Below, in pieces: positions 53,873 through 64,000 of a stretch of DNA of 64,000 nt (the first letter of the stretch is position 1; each line of letters starts with the position of its first letter). The notes under the pieces are model-generated. The model was given only the letters and a program-made list of their open reading frames with translations, searched no databases and had not been told where the DNA came from. The position numbers and the translations under genes are program-made. Origin of the DNA: Megalobrama amblycephala (lineage: Eukaryota; Chordata; Actinopteri; Cypriniformes; Xenocyprididae); the NCBI RefSeq assembly GCF_018812025.1, contig NC_063062.1, positions 3,735,927 to 3,799,926 on the forward strand. The letters run 5' to 3'.

Positions 53873-54433
53873 GTAAGTCATCATGACACCTTTTTTACTG
53901 GCATTTTAGAGTTTGCATTAGAGAAATTAGTGGACATTTTACATGAGCACAGTTAGATAGAATCCGTAGTTTGACAAATCAGACGAATGCATGTGTCATT
54001 TCTCATTATATCGCATCTTGGATGTGAAAGCATTTACTGAATTACAGTAGATGTGCGTTTTTACCCATGCTTTTACTACACAACTTAAGTGTGCACGTGA
54101 TTTAGCCAGTTAGCTGTGCGAATGACCAGCCCTGCCTGTTATCTGTGTTTTGATAAATGATAGCTGGTTTCTACCTGGTCTAACTTGGACCAGCAACAAA
54201 CCAGCTAACTTACCACATGATCCTGAAGTGGAGCCACAACTGGTGTCTTGCTAGTCTGAACTGGTCATTAGTTTTTCATTTGCTGGCTTTTGAAACAATC
54301 AGTATCTCAAAACAAGCTGGCATATTCTAAAACACAGTGTCCAGCTTTTCCAGTGGGATGTGCATTATTGATGTTTTGGAGATGATCACAGCTGTCTTCC
54401 ATTCAGCAGGATTGGGAGCGAGAGCTCCACGTT

Positions 54434-55689
54434 ATGTCATGCATGATGAGTGTGGATGTGAAGAAACTGAAAGTCAACGAGCTGAAAGAGGAGTTGCAGA
54501 AGCGTGGGATGGACACCAGAGGCCTCAAAGTAGATCTGGTGGAGCGTCTGCAGGCAGTTCTGGATGCTGAAAAGGACTCCACCTGTGATGAGGAGGCTGA
54601 AGCAGGTACTAGAGTTTGTGTGCATGAAGATGGCATCATTTGATGCATGCTAATGATGATGAACCCATTGCATGTTTACATGTGACAGGTGTTGCAAAGG
54701 CTGTGAATGATGAGCGGTCTGATCCAGGGCAGATGGATGCTGAGAAACAGGGCTCTGATAGTGATCCGAAATCTGAGATTGTGGAGGAACAACAGGCAAC
54801 TGTTGAGACAATCTGCAAAGAAGGTAAGACTGCAACTGGAGTTTTTGAGTTTTGAATTTTGAATGATGTGTGTGTCCCGCCGGTGTGCAACTTGGCTTGC
54901 ATGTTCGTATACAATTAATTACAAGTTATATTTTCAATCCCTTGACCAATATAGATTTTTTTTTTTGATGGCCGATATCTTCGAGAACAGGTGGCTGAAA
55001 TATATTTCGCATCACACTACTTAAGATGGCAAATAACTCATGCTGCAATGAAATGTATGTTTATTTATAACATTTACTAAATTAGAAATAAATAACTTGA
55101 AAGTGAATCGATATGAAAAATATAATTTGAGCTTATTTTCACAAATAAATAAATTGTTAAAAACATGAGTAAACACTGCAGCCAACAATGCACTCATTAA
55201 TATGGTAAGTCTGTGTATAAGTCATATTTAAATAAACTGTTCTGTCCACATCTAATTTCTATGAATTCAGCAGTTATCAACGGGTTGAAGGTCCAAATGT
55301 AAGTTTCAGTGCAGCTTCAAAGGGCTCTACATGATCACAGACAGGATTAAGTGTCTTATCTAGCTCATCTTTTTGACCACAAATGCTCGTCTTGCACTGC
55401 TCTGCGATGCGTCACACATTACGTAATCACATTGGAAAGGTCACACGTGTTTTCCTCAAACATTAATTTCTTTTCAGCTGAAGAAAGAAAGACATAAACA
55501 TCTTGGATGACATGGGGTTAAGTAAATTATCAGGAAATTTGAATTCTGAAGTGAACTAATCCGTACAGGTGCTGGTCATATAATTAGAATATCGTGAAAA
55601 AGTTCTTTTTTTTTATTGTAAATTATTTTTAAAAATGAAACTTTCATATATTCTGGATTCCCTACATGTAAAGTAAAACATTTCAAAAG

Positions 55690-55720
<31 letters not shown>

Positions 55721-58700
55721 TTGATGATTAGAGCGTACAGCTCATGAAAGTCCAAAATCCAGTATCTCAAAATATTAGAATATTTACATTTGAGTTTCAT
55801 TAAGTGACCATCCCTACAGTATACATTTCGGGTATCTCTTGTTCTTTGAAACCACACTAATGGGGAAGACTGCTGACTTGGCAATGGTCCAGGAGACAAT
55901 CATTGACACCCTCCACAAAGAGAGTAAGTTACAGATGGTCATTACTGAATGTGGTGGCTGTTTACAGAGTGATGTATCAAAGCATATTAAATGCAAAGTT
56001 GACTAGAAGGAAGAAATTGAGTAGGCAAAGGTGCACAAGCAACAGGGATGACCGCAAGCTTAAGAATACTGTCAAGTAAAGCCGATTCAAACACTTGGGA
56101 GAGCTTCACAATGAGTCAAATGAAGCCGGAGTCAGCGCATCAAGAGTCACCACACATCTTCAGGAAAAGGACTACCAAGCCACTTCTGAAACAGAAACAA
56201 CGTCAGAAGCATCTTACCTGGGCCAAGGAGAAAAAGAACTGGACAGTGAACAGTGGTCGAAAGTCCTCTTTTCAGATAAAAGTAAATTTTGCATTTCATG
56301 TTGAAATCATGGTCACAGAGTCTGAGGGAAGACTGGAGAGGCGCAGAATCCAAGCTGCTTGAAGTCTAGTGGGAAGTTTCTGAAGTTAGTAATGATTTGG
56401 GGGGCCGTGACGTCTGCTGGTGTTGGTCCATTGTGTTTTATCAAGTGCAAAGTCAATGCAGCCATCTTCCAGGAGATTTTGGAGCACTTTATGCTTCCAT
56501 CTGCTGACAAGCTTTATGGAGATGCTGATTTCCTTTTCCAGCAGGACTTTAGCACCTGCCCACAGTGCAAAAACCACTTCCAAGTGGTTTGCTGACCATG
56601 ATATTACTGTGCTTTATTGGCCAGTCAACATGCCTGACCCCTGAATCTATGGGATATTTTCAAGAGAAAGATGAGAAACAGTCGATCCAACAATATACAG
56701 ATGATCTGAAGGCTCAATAGTGCCTCAGCAGTGCCACAGGCTGATCACTTCCATGCCACACTTCACTGATGCTGTAATTTGTGCTAGGAGCAAGTCATTT
56801 GCTGTAATATGTGCTGCCGACCAAGTATTGAGTGTACAAATGAACATACTTTAAAGAACTTGAACTTTTCTGTTTTGAAAATCCATTTTTTGATTGATCT
56901 TAGGAAATATTCTAATATTTTGAGATACTGGATTTTGGACTTTCATGAGCTGTACGCTCTAATCATCAAAATTAAAAAAAAAAAAAAAAAACTTTTGAAA
57001 TGTTTTACTTTACATGTAGGGAATCCAGAATATATGAAAGTTTCATTTTTAAAAATAATTTACAATAAAAAAATGAACTTTTTCACGATATTCTAATTAT
57101 ATGACCAGCATCTGTAAATGAGTACACAGTGAATATGGTGTAGCAGATACAGTGCAGCATAATTCAGAATTAGTTTGTCACTTGTGTATGACAACAGATC
57201 TCTCCTGTCCACATCTAATTTCTATGTTCTTGCCATTGTGGAAGTAAAAATTCTGCTTCCAACACTTACTGGCCAAACAGAAAAACTTATCAACTGAATG
57301 TCGATCATTAAAAAATGCCAAATATCGGCTGATATATCTGCCTTGGTGAATTATTGGTGGACCACTATTATTTTCGACACCACTTCAATGTTGTTGCAGA
57401 TTTATATAGTTATTATATAGTAACATTTCCTGTTATTTTTATTTATTTTATAATCTTGAAATAGCCAAATAGTAGTCCACGGTACATGTACAATCACTAT
57501 GACTAAGTTCATACTCCAGGCAAAATCTGAATTATTATTTATTTATTTATTTTTTTTTGAACATATGTGACTTAGATCTGTGTTTTTTTCCCCCTTCTCC
57601 CCCCATAACAGTGTGAACAGCACAAACCACATTTTTTATTCTAATTTGGGCCACTTCCATATATCAGTCTGATGTTTTGCAATGTGTCTAAACAGTCGTA
57701 TCTTTTGCGTCACTGTAGATCGACATTCGTCACAACTGACAGGAGTCACTCCAAAGATTTTACGTAAGGCAATTCTTTGGTCAGAATACAGCTTTATTGA
57801 GTAGGCTAAAAGTACAGTATATTTTTCATGTTTAGAGGGCTAGATAATTGGTTGTAGTTAATTGATTATTGCACTGTATTGTTAATGTTTGTCACTGGTT
57901 GCAGTTCAGGCTGTTCTAACATACCATAAAGTTATCAGTACCATTGTATCTTCTGTTAAACAGGTCGCAATAAGTGTGTGTGTAGTGTGAAGCGGTCAGT
58001 ACGGCTGTGTGTTTTATAGTAAAGTAGACTACTTTTGGTGGTGGTGGTATCATGGTAACTTGTCTTTGTATGTATTCGGGGTAAAGCCGCTGAAATTGAG
58101 TATCTAAGATGTTTTTTTATCTGCTGTTCTAAAAACAGATTTTCGAATATGTTGACCTTGTCAATTTTCCTGTTTTATATAGTAATATTATTCAATGCTC
58201 TGCCATCTGTATTTGCTCTGTAGCTTTTAGTTTCATAGTTGTAGTAGCGACAGGTTTGTTTACAGTCCAACAAATACATGAATGGGCCACATATGTTTTT
58301 CTAGCTGGTGATACTTTGCATCACCGCCCCATTTGTTACTTCAGATACCCCCTCTTCAATGCTATGTTGGTGCCTGGCTCTGCTTGAGGCTCACTTGGAA
58401 GTCTGCTGAGGCCCTCTAGTGGGCCCCGGCCTCCACTGCTTTATATTGAATATTGATTGTTTCACAGAAGATGAAGTGGCACCAGTGAAGGTGAAAAATG
58501 AAGATGAGATAAAGCCGGAGCAACAGGAGCAGCAGCGATCTGACCCTGGTAGTGAATGGGAAGATCTGGAGAGCCAGCAGACTGTAGAATCCAAGACTGA
58601 ACAGGACGGACATGCACATCATGGCCACAAGAGGCGCTATGATGAGAGCCACGGCTACAGCTGTTATGAACACCGTGAAGACAGGAGGTGAGCTTTTGTT

Positions 58701-61700
58701 ATAATCCTGTATCAGCATTGGGATTTTGACTAACAAGTGCTTGTAGGTTTACATTGTGATTTTCTCTGTTTGATCACAGATCCCGTTCTCCTCTGCCTCC
58801 TGCTGAAGAGGATGAGGAAGACTTTGATGGCACGCTAGTGGCCATTGACACTTGTACGTGAGGGCTTGTTTTATTTAATTGTGATTTATTATATCTCTTA
58901 AATAAATATAATCATGTAATTCTCTCTGTAAACCTCAACAGATAACTGTGACTTGCACTTCAAAGTCTCTCGGGATCGCTGCAGTGGATATCCTTTGACC
59001 ATTGAAGGGTTTGCTTATCTGTGGTCTGGAGCGCGAGCCACGTATGGTGTGAACAAGGGACGTGTGTGCTATGAGATGAAGGTAATGTTTATCGCTCAAA
59101 AGTTTGGAGTCAGTAATATTTTTTTTATGTTTTTAAAAGAAGTCTCTTATTCTCACCAAGACTACATTTATTTGGTCAAAATAAAGTAAAACCATAATAT
59201 TGTGAAATAATAATGTTTGTTTTAATATATTTGAAAATGTCACTGTTTCTGTGATGCAAAGCTGAATGTTCAGCATCATTACTCCAGTCTTCAGTGTCAC
59301 ATGATCCTTCAGAAATCATTCTAATATGCTTATTTGCTGCTCAAGAAACATTTCTGATTATTATCAATGTTGAAAACAGTTGTGCTGCTCAATATTTTTG
59401 TGGAAACTGTAATAATTTTTTTTCAGGATTATTTAATTAATAGAAAGTTCAGAAGAACAGCATTTATTTGAAATATATATATATTTTGTAACTTTATTAA
59501 TGTCTTTATTGTCCTTTTAATCCGTCCATATACATTTCTCTCAAACATTACTGAACCCAAACTTTTGAAGGGTAGTGTAGTTTTGTTGTTTCTTTATGGT
59601 TAACTTTTAAATCAACTTAAAAAGGTACTTCGCCAATGGCAAAATGGGCTTTTAAATAAAACTTGGCTGCCTATAGACCTTACTTACCAGAGAAACAAGC
59701 GCGCCGCCATCTTTAGAATATTGTCTTTGAACTTCCGTTTTAGCGGTAGCCCTGTATATTTCTATGGCATATTGGTTGAAGAATAATTAGCTGGTGAAGT
59801 GGATTTACATGTTGCAGAGTTAATGAAAGTTATCATGAGCATTGTTATGTTTAAAGCGGGTGTCTTAACAAATGTCAGTAGACCGGGAAGATTTTAAAAT
59901 GAGCAGTTCATTCATAAATACATAAGATCGCTGTGGAAATACAAGCCGGAAGTCAAAAGACAACGAGCACAGCGCTGAAAAGGGGCGGGGCTACATAAGG
60001 TCTATACAGTAGTAAGGCGAAAAAAAAATGAAATCGGTGCTACCTCACTATAGGAAACAGAGAAAAAAGGCTTTTGTCTTCCCCTTTTCCAAGTAGGTAG
60101 GCAAACTTCAACACCCATAATGCACTGGTCATGTTGCCATCCAAGGCCACTCCCACCAGTCTGCAATGGATACACTTACCAGAGTCAAATACTGCCTTGG
60201 TTTTGTAGGAAATACTTCTTAGCAAACTTTTAGTCATAATGTTGACGAATGTTGCAAGAATTCAAAGAGTAAACTTTTAGTGGGAGTGAGTTTCTTTTGG
60301 TTTCCAGTGAAGGATCCAGCGCGTTGTAGGCAGTGACATGTTTTGCATCATCAAGTGGACTTTTGTTGACCAATAAACATGAATTTCTCGTCCATGTAAC
60401 ATGAAGAATGAGTAAACATTGTCCATTTACATATACTTCCGACATTGCTGATTTTCAACCCACTTTGTATTGTTACAAAGTCACACTTCTAATAGTTTAC
60501 CCCCCAAAAGACTATTATTTAATAACTTTTTTATCTTTAGTCATCATTTAGAATAAGTTATGTCTTGTTTTTTTTTCTTCCAGGTCATAGAGCATATATC
60601 CGTAAAGCATCTTCCCAGCAGTGAGCCTGACCCGCATGTCGTGAGAGTCGGGTGGTCTCTGGATTCCTGCAGCACACAGCTTGGTGAGGAAGCACACGTA
60701 CACTATGAGGGTTTGTTACAGAAATGATCTTTCTGCCTTCTTATGTAGGGAATTACTATGTTTCAGGAGAGGAGCCGTTCTCTTATGGGTATGGCGGAAC
60801 AGGGAAAAAGTCTACCAGTTGCAAATTTGAAGATTACGGAGAGAAATTTGGTGAAAGCGATGTCATTGGATGTTATATTGTGAGTGCTATTCTTATTTAT
60901 TTATTTATTTTAGTTTTTTTAATATGAAATCTGTCAAGTTGTTAGTCAACTTCTTGCTGTATACTGCCAGTTGGGCAATTGACTAACGGTGCCATTACAT
61001 TTACCATTGCTCTGCTAAAATTTCGAGAGCAAAATCCAGTAATTTCAATGTGAATTGGTGCGATGAAGAATTTTGCCTGATGGATGTTCAGTGGCGAAGA
61101 TATTTTGCCGTTCGCATTTTACGTTGGGTTCAAGTTTGATGAATTTTGATGCACAAATTCACAACATGGGCCAGTAGCAACACTTCTGGTTCATCAGTGG
61201 TCTCTGTGTGACCAGAAATTCTTAATTTGGCACTGGTAGCAAAGCAAAACTTAAGATTCACAATGGACGAGGTGTTCATTCTGGTGGTGTCTACTCAGAC
61301 AGTTTTGTATAACACTGCATTTTAATATTATAAATAGATGCATAAAAAAGAGGCTGCTTGGAATGCAGTTATTTAGGATTGGTTCATTTGCTTGCTGGCA
61401 CTGCTGGTAAAATAGCTTTGGATGTTTATTTTGTCATTTTATTCATCATATTTTATCACATCTGGTCATATTTTCGTTCTCCTTTGAAATTTCACAGAGC
61501 AAGCGGTAAATGTGATTGCACCTAATGACATCATCTTAACTGAAATCGAACCCCTTTTATGACTGATTTGAACACAATACATAGGCAGCAATTCCAGGTT
61601 TTGCATAAATAAGGTTACCCACAAGAAGTAACTACAAAGATGGTGCACTCATATTAATATGAATCTGAGAAAGTGCAATGCACAATGTGGTGGAATAAGT

Positions 61701-63674
61701 CCCGCCTTTTAAATAAAAGAACAAACATTTAGAAATGAAATTTATGAGAGAGTTGTTGCCAGACTTCATTGGTGATTTCAAATAAGAAATTTAATAGCAA
61801 GCTTGGTGAACTGCTTTGGAGAATTTGATGTTTCCCCATTCAAAGAGATAGGAGCTGCACTTGCATGACTGAAATAGCTGCCCGAGAGGCGTTTCAAAGA
61901 TGGCCGCCGAGTGAAATTACTTGCCTTAAAGGGAAAATCTTGACTCACAATTAATTACATTTGACTGTCACATTAGCATGTTGTTCAGCTAATGACATGA
62001 TACTCTAATACTCTAATCTGAGCATGAAAATGCATAAATATTGTGTAAATTGCTCTCATTTTAATGCGTTTGAACAGCATTGGGATGGGACGCTATGATG
62101 CCTTAAAATGCTGTTTAGGTAGGCAGCTCACTACGTTCTAATGAAAGAGAACCAAAATAACAAACGTGAAACTGTTGGAATGAAGTATCTGACTTGATGA
62201 ATAAACTTGTAGCCTCATACATTTGTGTCTTTTACAGGACTTTGATAGCCATGAGCAGGTGGTAATGGCTTTCTCGAAGAACGGCAAGTGGCTTGATGTG
62301 GCATTTCACGTATCTAAAGAAGAGCTGGCTGGTCGTGCTCTGTATCCTCATATCCTGGTGAAAAACTGCGCTGTCCAATTTAACTTTGGCCAACGGGAGG
62401 AACCTTTCTTTTCTTTGCCAGATGGCTACACATTCATCGGAGCTGTCAACATGGAGAACAGGGTCAGAGGCACTGTTGGTCCTGCCAACAAATCTGATTG
62501 TGAGGTAATATTTTTTTCATAATATTGTAGTTTTTACTGTATTCTTGATCACATAAATGCCTCCGTGAGTATGAGACTTTTTTAAAAAAACATTAACCCT
62601 CTGGGGTCTGAGGATTTTTGGGCCCTGGCGAAGTTTTGACATGCCCTGACATTTGTGCTTTTTTTAGTTGGAAAAAGTGTCATTGCACTGTATTCAGCAT
62701 AAACTAGGCTACAATAATATGTGAGGAACACGTATGTACATGTTTGTGTTTTTGAAGGAATAACGTTTATGCGTGGTTATTGAAAAAACAAAAAACTTAA
62801 GTCACTGAAATAAGGCCAAAAAAATAATATTATATATGTGTTCACAAGACTTCTGGGTATTGGAGGTTGTAGACTAGAGTTTTTGCTTCAAAATGATGTA
62901 AAAATTATCCTGCATACTTGTTCATATAAAACAATATATTGATTTAGTTTTTGTAAGACACTTTTTGTCAAGAAACACAGTATGCGTGGAGGTGTGAATC
63001 ATCATGAATAATGGGTCATTTACACCTGAGAAGACAAAAGAATCGCATAAAGACCTGTAATGACCGGCATATTAATGAGCTCTTTCAGTCAGGTAGGCTG
63101 TGAAAAAACCCTCTGTGATCATGTCTCAAGCTCATCATGGTGTATATCAAACATACAGAAAAAAGCAATACTGTGAAATATTATTACAATTTAAAATAAT
63201 GGTATTCTATTATATACTTTAAAACATCTTACTGTGCCTAAACTTGAACAGTAGTGAATATGATTTCAAATAAACATGTATAATCAAGAGTATATCGCTG
63301 TTGTCTGTAGGTCCTGATGATGGTCGGTCTTCCTGCTTGTGGTAAAACCACATGGGCCTCTAAGTATGCGGGAATGAACCCAGAGAAGAAGTATAACATC
63401 CTGGGCACAAACGCCATCATGGAGAAAATGAAGGTATGATCAGCAGGTTTAAATGTGTTTATACATTTTAATCTTACAGACTTTTGAACAGTAGTGTATA
63501 TTGCTAAAAAAACCAAGAAAACATAGTTTTCTTTTATGCTTTTAGGTGATGGGATTGCGTCGCCAGCGAAACTACGCCGGGCGCTGGGACATCCTGATTC
63601 AGCAGGCCACTCAGTGTCTGAACCGACTGCTCCAGATTGCCGCCCGCAAAAAACGGAACTACATTCTGGATCAG
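54434..63674 (+). CDS. hnrnpul1: HNRNPUL1, SAP-SPRY-P-loop heterogeneous nuclear ribonucleoprotein (partial, 3' end beyond window)
   Basis: hnRNPUL1 is a nuclear nucleic-acid-binding protein involved in RNA processing and in DNA-end resection after breaks. Coding exons: 54434-54605, 54689-54823, 58468-58687, 58780-58853, 58942-59081, 60584-60683, 60767-60879, 62238-62504, 63311-63433, 63546-63674. All have AG/GT boundaries and phases match, giving 491 codons before the window edge. The SAP domain is in residues 6-45 ([20 protein letters not shown]). An acidic/Gln-rich linker follows to about 175. SPRY covers about 200-390 ([57 protein letters not shown]). A P-loop kinase-like domain starts at 408, with Walker [10 protein letters not shown] at 413-421. 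The C-terminal RGG region must lie beyond 64000. Three in-frame ATGs (54434, 54443, 54446) precede the SAP domain; 54446 is closest to the mammalian start. hnrnpul1 is favoured over hnrnpu by EHREDRRSRSP and TLVAIDTYNCDLHF. Confidence 0.93.
55566..57114 (+). mobile_element. Tc1-like DNA transposon with ~220-bp terminal inverted repeats
   Basis: A TA dinucleotide flanks both ends (55564-55565 and 57115-57116). The termini are CAGGTGCTGGTCATATAATT and the inverted AATTATATGACCAGCATCTG. Inverted identity extends inward through TAGAATATCGTGAAAAAGTT, a poly-T/poly-A tract and GAGCGTACAGCTCATGAAAG, over about 220 bp. The element is 1,549 bp, close to a full-length Tc1-like element. It lies in the intron between coding exons 2 and 3 of hnrnpul1, in the same direction as the gene. 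The transposase is broken, so it is not autonomous. Confidence 0.9.
55860..56790 (+). pseudogene. decayed Tc1-like transposase
   Basis: The start resembles the usual Tc1-like N-terminus ([20 protein letters not shown]). Later blocks include [17 protein letters not shown] (paired-like DNA-binding part), [10 protein letters not shown] (first catalytic Asp), [31 protein letters not shown] (second Asp) and [11 protein letters not shown] (third acidic site altered to D). Stops and frameshifts break it at several points, for example after about 56021, 56304 and 56595. It cannot give a functional enzyme. Confidence 0.85.
59085..59580 (+). repeat. abundant cyprinid interspersed repeat in an hnrnpul1 intron
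   Basis: It begins near CGCTCAAAAGTTTGGAGTCAG and ends near ACCCAAACTTTTGAAGGGTA. It contains GCTGAATGTTCAGCATCATT and CACATGATCCTTCAGAAATC. The same family is present at about 39000-39440 and, in parts, elsewhere in the window. Confidence 0.65.
59672..60007. mobile_element. short TIR-like element in an hnrnpul1 intron
   Basis: CTATAGACCTTACTTACC at the left and ACATAAGGTCTATACAG at the right are inverted over about 11 bp. The interior carries GCGCGCCGCCATCTTTAG and GAAAAGGGGCGGGGC. No target duplication is clear. Confidence 0.4.
60880..62237. other. hnrnpul1 intron, nothing recognised
   Basis: This 1.36-kb intron separates the exon ending ...GCYI from the exon starting DFDSHEQ. I see no RNA gene, element end or conserved block in it. 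Confidence 0.5.
62505..63310. other. hnrnpul1 intron with repeat fragment
   Basis: It holds CTGGGGTCTGAGGATTTTTG-type sequence near 62603, common in cyprinid introns, and a fragment of the abundant interspersed repeat at about 63160-63260 ending AACTTGAACAGTAGTGAATA. No gene is seen. Confidence 0.5.
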
Positions 63675-64000
63675 GTACTGCAAGCACCTTCCTATGATTC
63701 CCAGCGAAGACATAACTGCGAGTAAGCTCTGATGTTGTTCTTCTAATTTGTTATTTATTTATCTTTCAGGATAAAGATCTTTCATCTTTTATCTTATCCT
63801 TCATATGATAGAGTAGAAGCTGCAGCCTTTGATTGAATGTGGTATTGAAAGGGCACTGAAGTGTCAGAAACATCATTAACATCAAACATGTTCTTTTTAG
63901 CATTTAAATTATCTTGCATTTCCAATTACGTTGAATTGTTCTGTGAGCCTCTCTGATAAAGTATTATTAGCCCATGACTGTATTAAGATGTTGAGAGAAG

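Larger units (their letters stand above)
54940..57370. repeat. older repeat interrupted by the Tc1-like element (hnrnpul1 intron)
   Basis: Blocks on the two sides look paired: GATGGCCGATATCTTC near 54968 resembles the complement of AATATCGGCTGATATATC near 57321. CTGTCCACATCTAATTTCTA occurs at about 55245 and 57199. This suggests an older element into which the Tc1-like transposon landed. The boundaries are approximate. Confidence 0.35.

Noticed and set aside
53741..53956. 71-codon ORF near the hnrnpul1 first exon
   Set aside because: It reads through a strong GTAAGT donor and has no similarity I recognise; the block is better explained as 5' UTR.
58416..58736. 106-codon minus-strand ORF opposite an hnrnpul1 exon
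   Set aside because: It is the antisense shadow of the acidic exon 58468-58687.

Overview
This is vertebrate nuclear DNA, almost certainly from a cyprinid-type teleost. Short exons with GT/AG boundaries sit in long introns. Intergenic DNA is AT-rich and packed with cut-and-paste transposon remnants of kinds familiar from carp and zebrafish genomes. No prokaryotic, viral or CRISPR features are present. Exons were assembled by eye from splice signals, reading phase and remembered family sequence, with no transcript or database search. Three protein-coding genes can be supported. (1) ppp1r13l (iASPP, p53/PP1-binding regulator) lies on the minus strand at 21330-33942, with twelve coding exons that join in phase into 805 codons plus a stop. 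(2) opa3 (mitochondrial membrane protein) lies on the plus strand at 48657-50951, with two exons and 157 codons. (3) hnrnpul1 (SAP-SPRY-P-loop RNA/DNA-binding protein) lies on the plus strand from 54434 and runs off the right edge. Ten coding exons and 491 codons are visible, with a likely untranslated first exon ending at 53872. The human orthologues all lie in 19q13, so part of an ancestral linkage group seems to be kept. The genes do not form a functional pathway. Layout: 1-20.4 kb is gene-free and made of nested mobile elements. 20.4-34 kb is ppp1r13l with elements in its introns. 34-48.6 kb is a repeat-rich intergenic block with a LINE reverse-transcriptase remnant, a 575-bp near-perfect palindrome and several TTAA-ended elements. 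48.6-51.6 kb is opa3. 51.9-53.6 kb is a repeat cluster. 53.7 kb to the end is hnrnpul1, with a decayed Tc1-like transposon in its second coding intron. The most striking object is a young, structurally complete but pol-less LTR retroelement at 12705-16692 (minus orientation). Its two 367-bp LTRs look identical and it has a GAAAT target duplication, a G-rich polypurine tract, a short gag-like ORF, and a roughly 1,000-codon Pro/Ala/Ser/Glu/Thr repeat ORF with a 360-bp higher-order repeat. It sits inside an older hAT-like element that also holds a TTAA-ended element. The second notable object is a 1.1-kb element with 9-bp target duplications that carries the start of a RecQ-like helicase gene, itself nested in a TTAA-ended element at 44869-47249. 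Many nested insertions can be dated relative to each other from their intact target-site duplications. I did not find a coherent undescribed multi-gene system; the novelty lies in these mobile elements.
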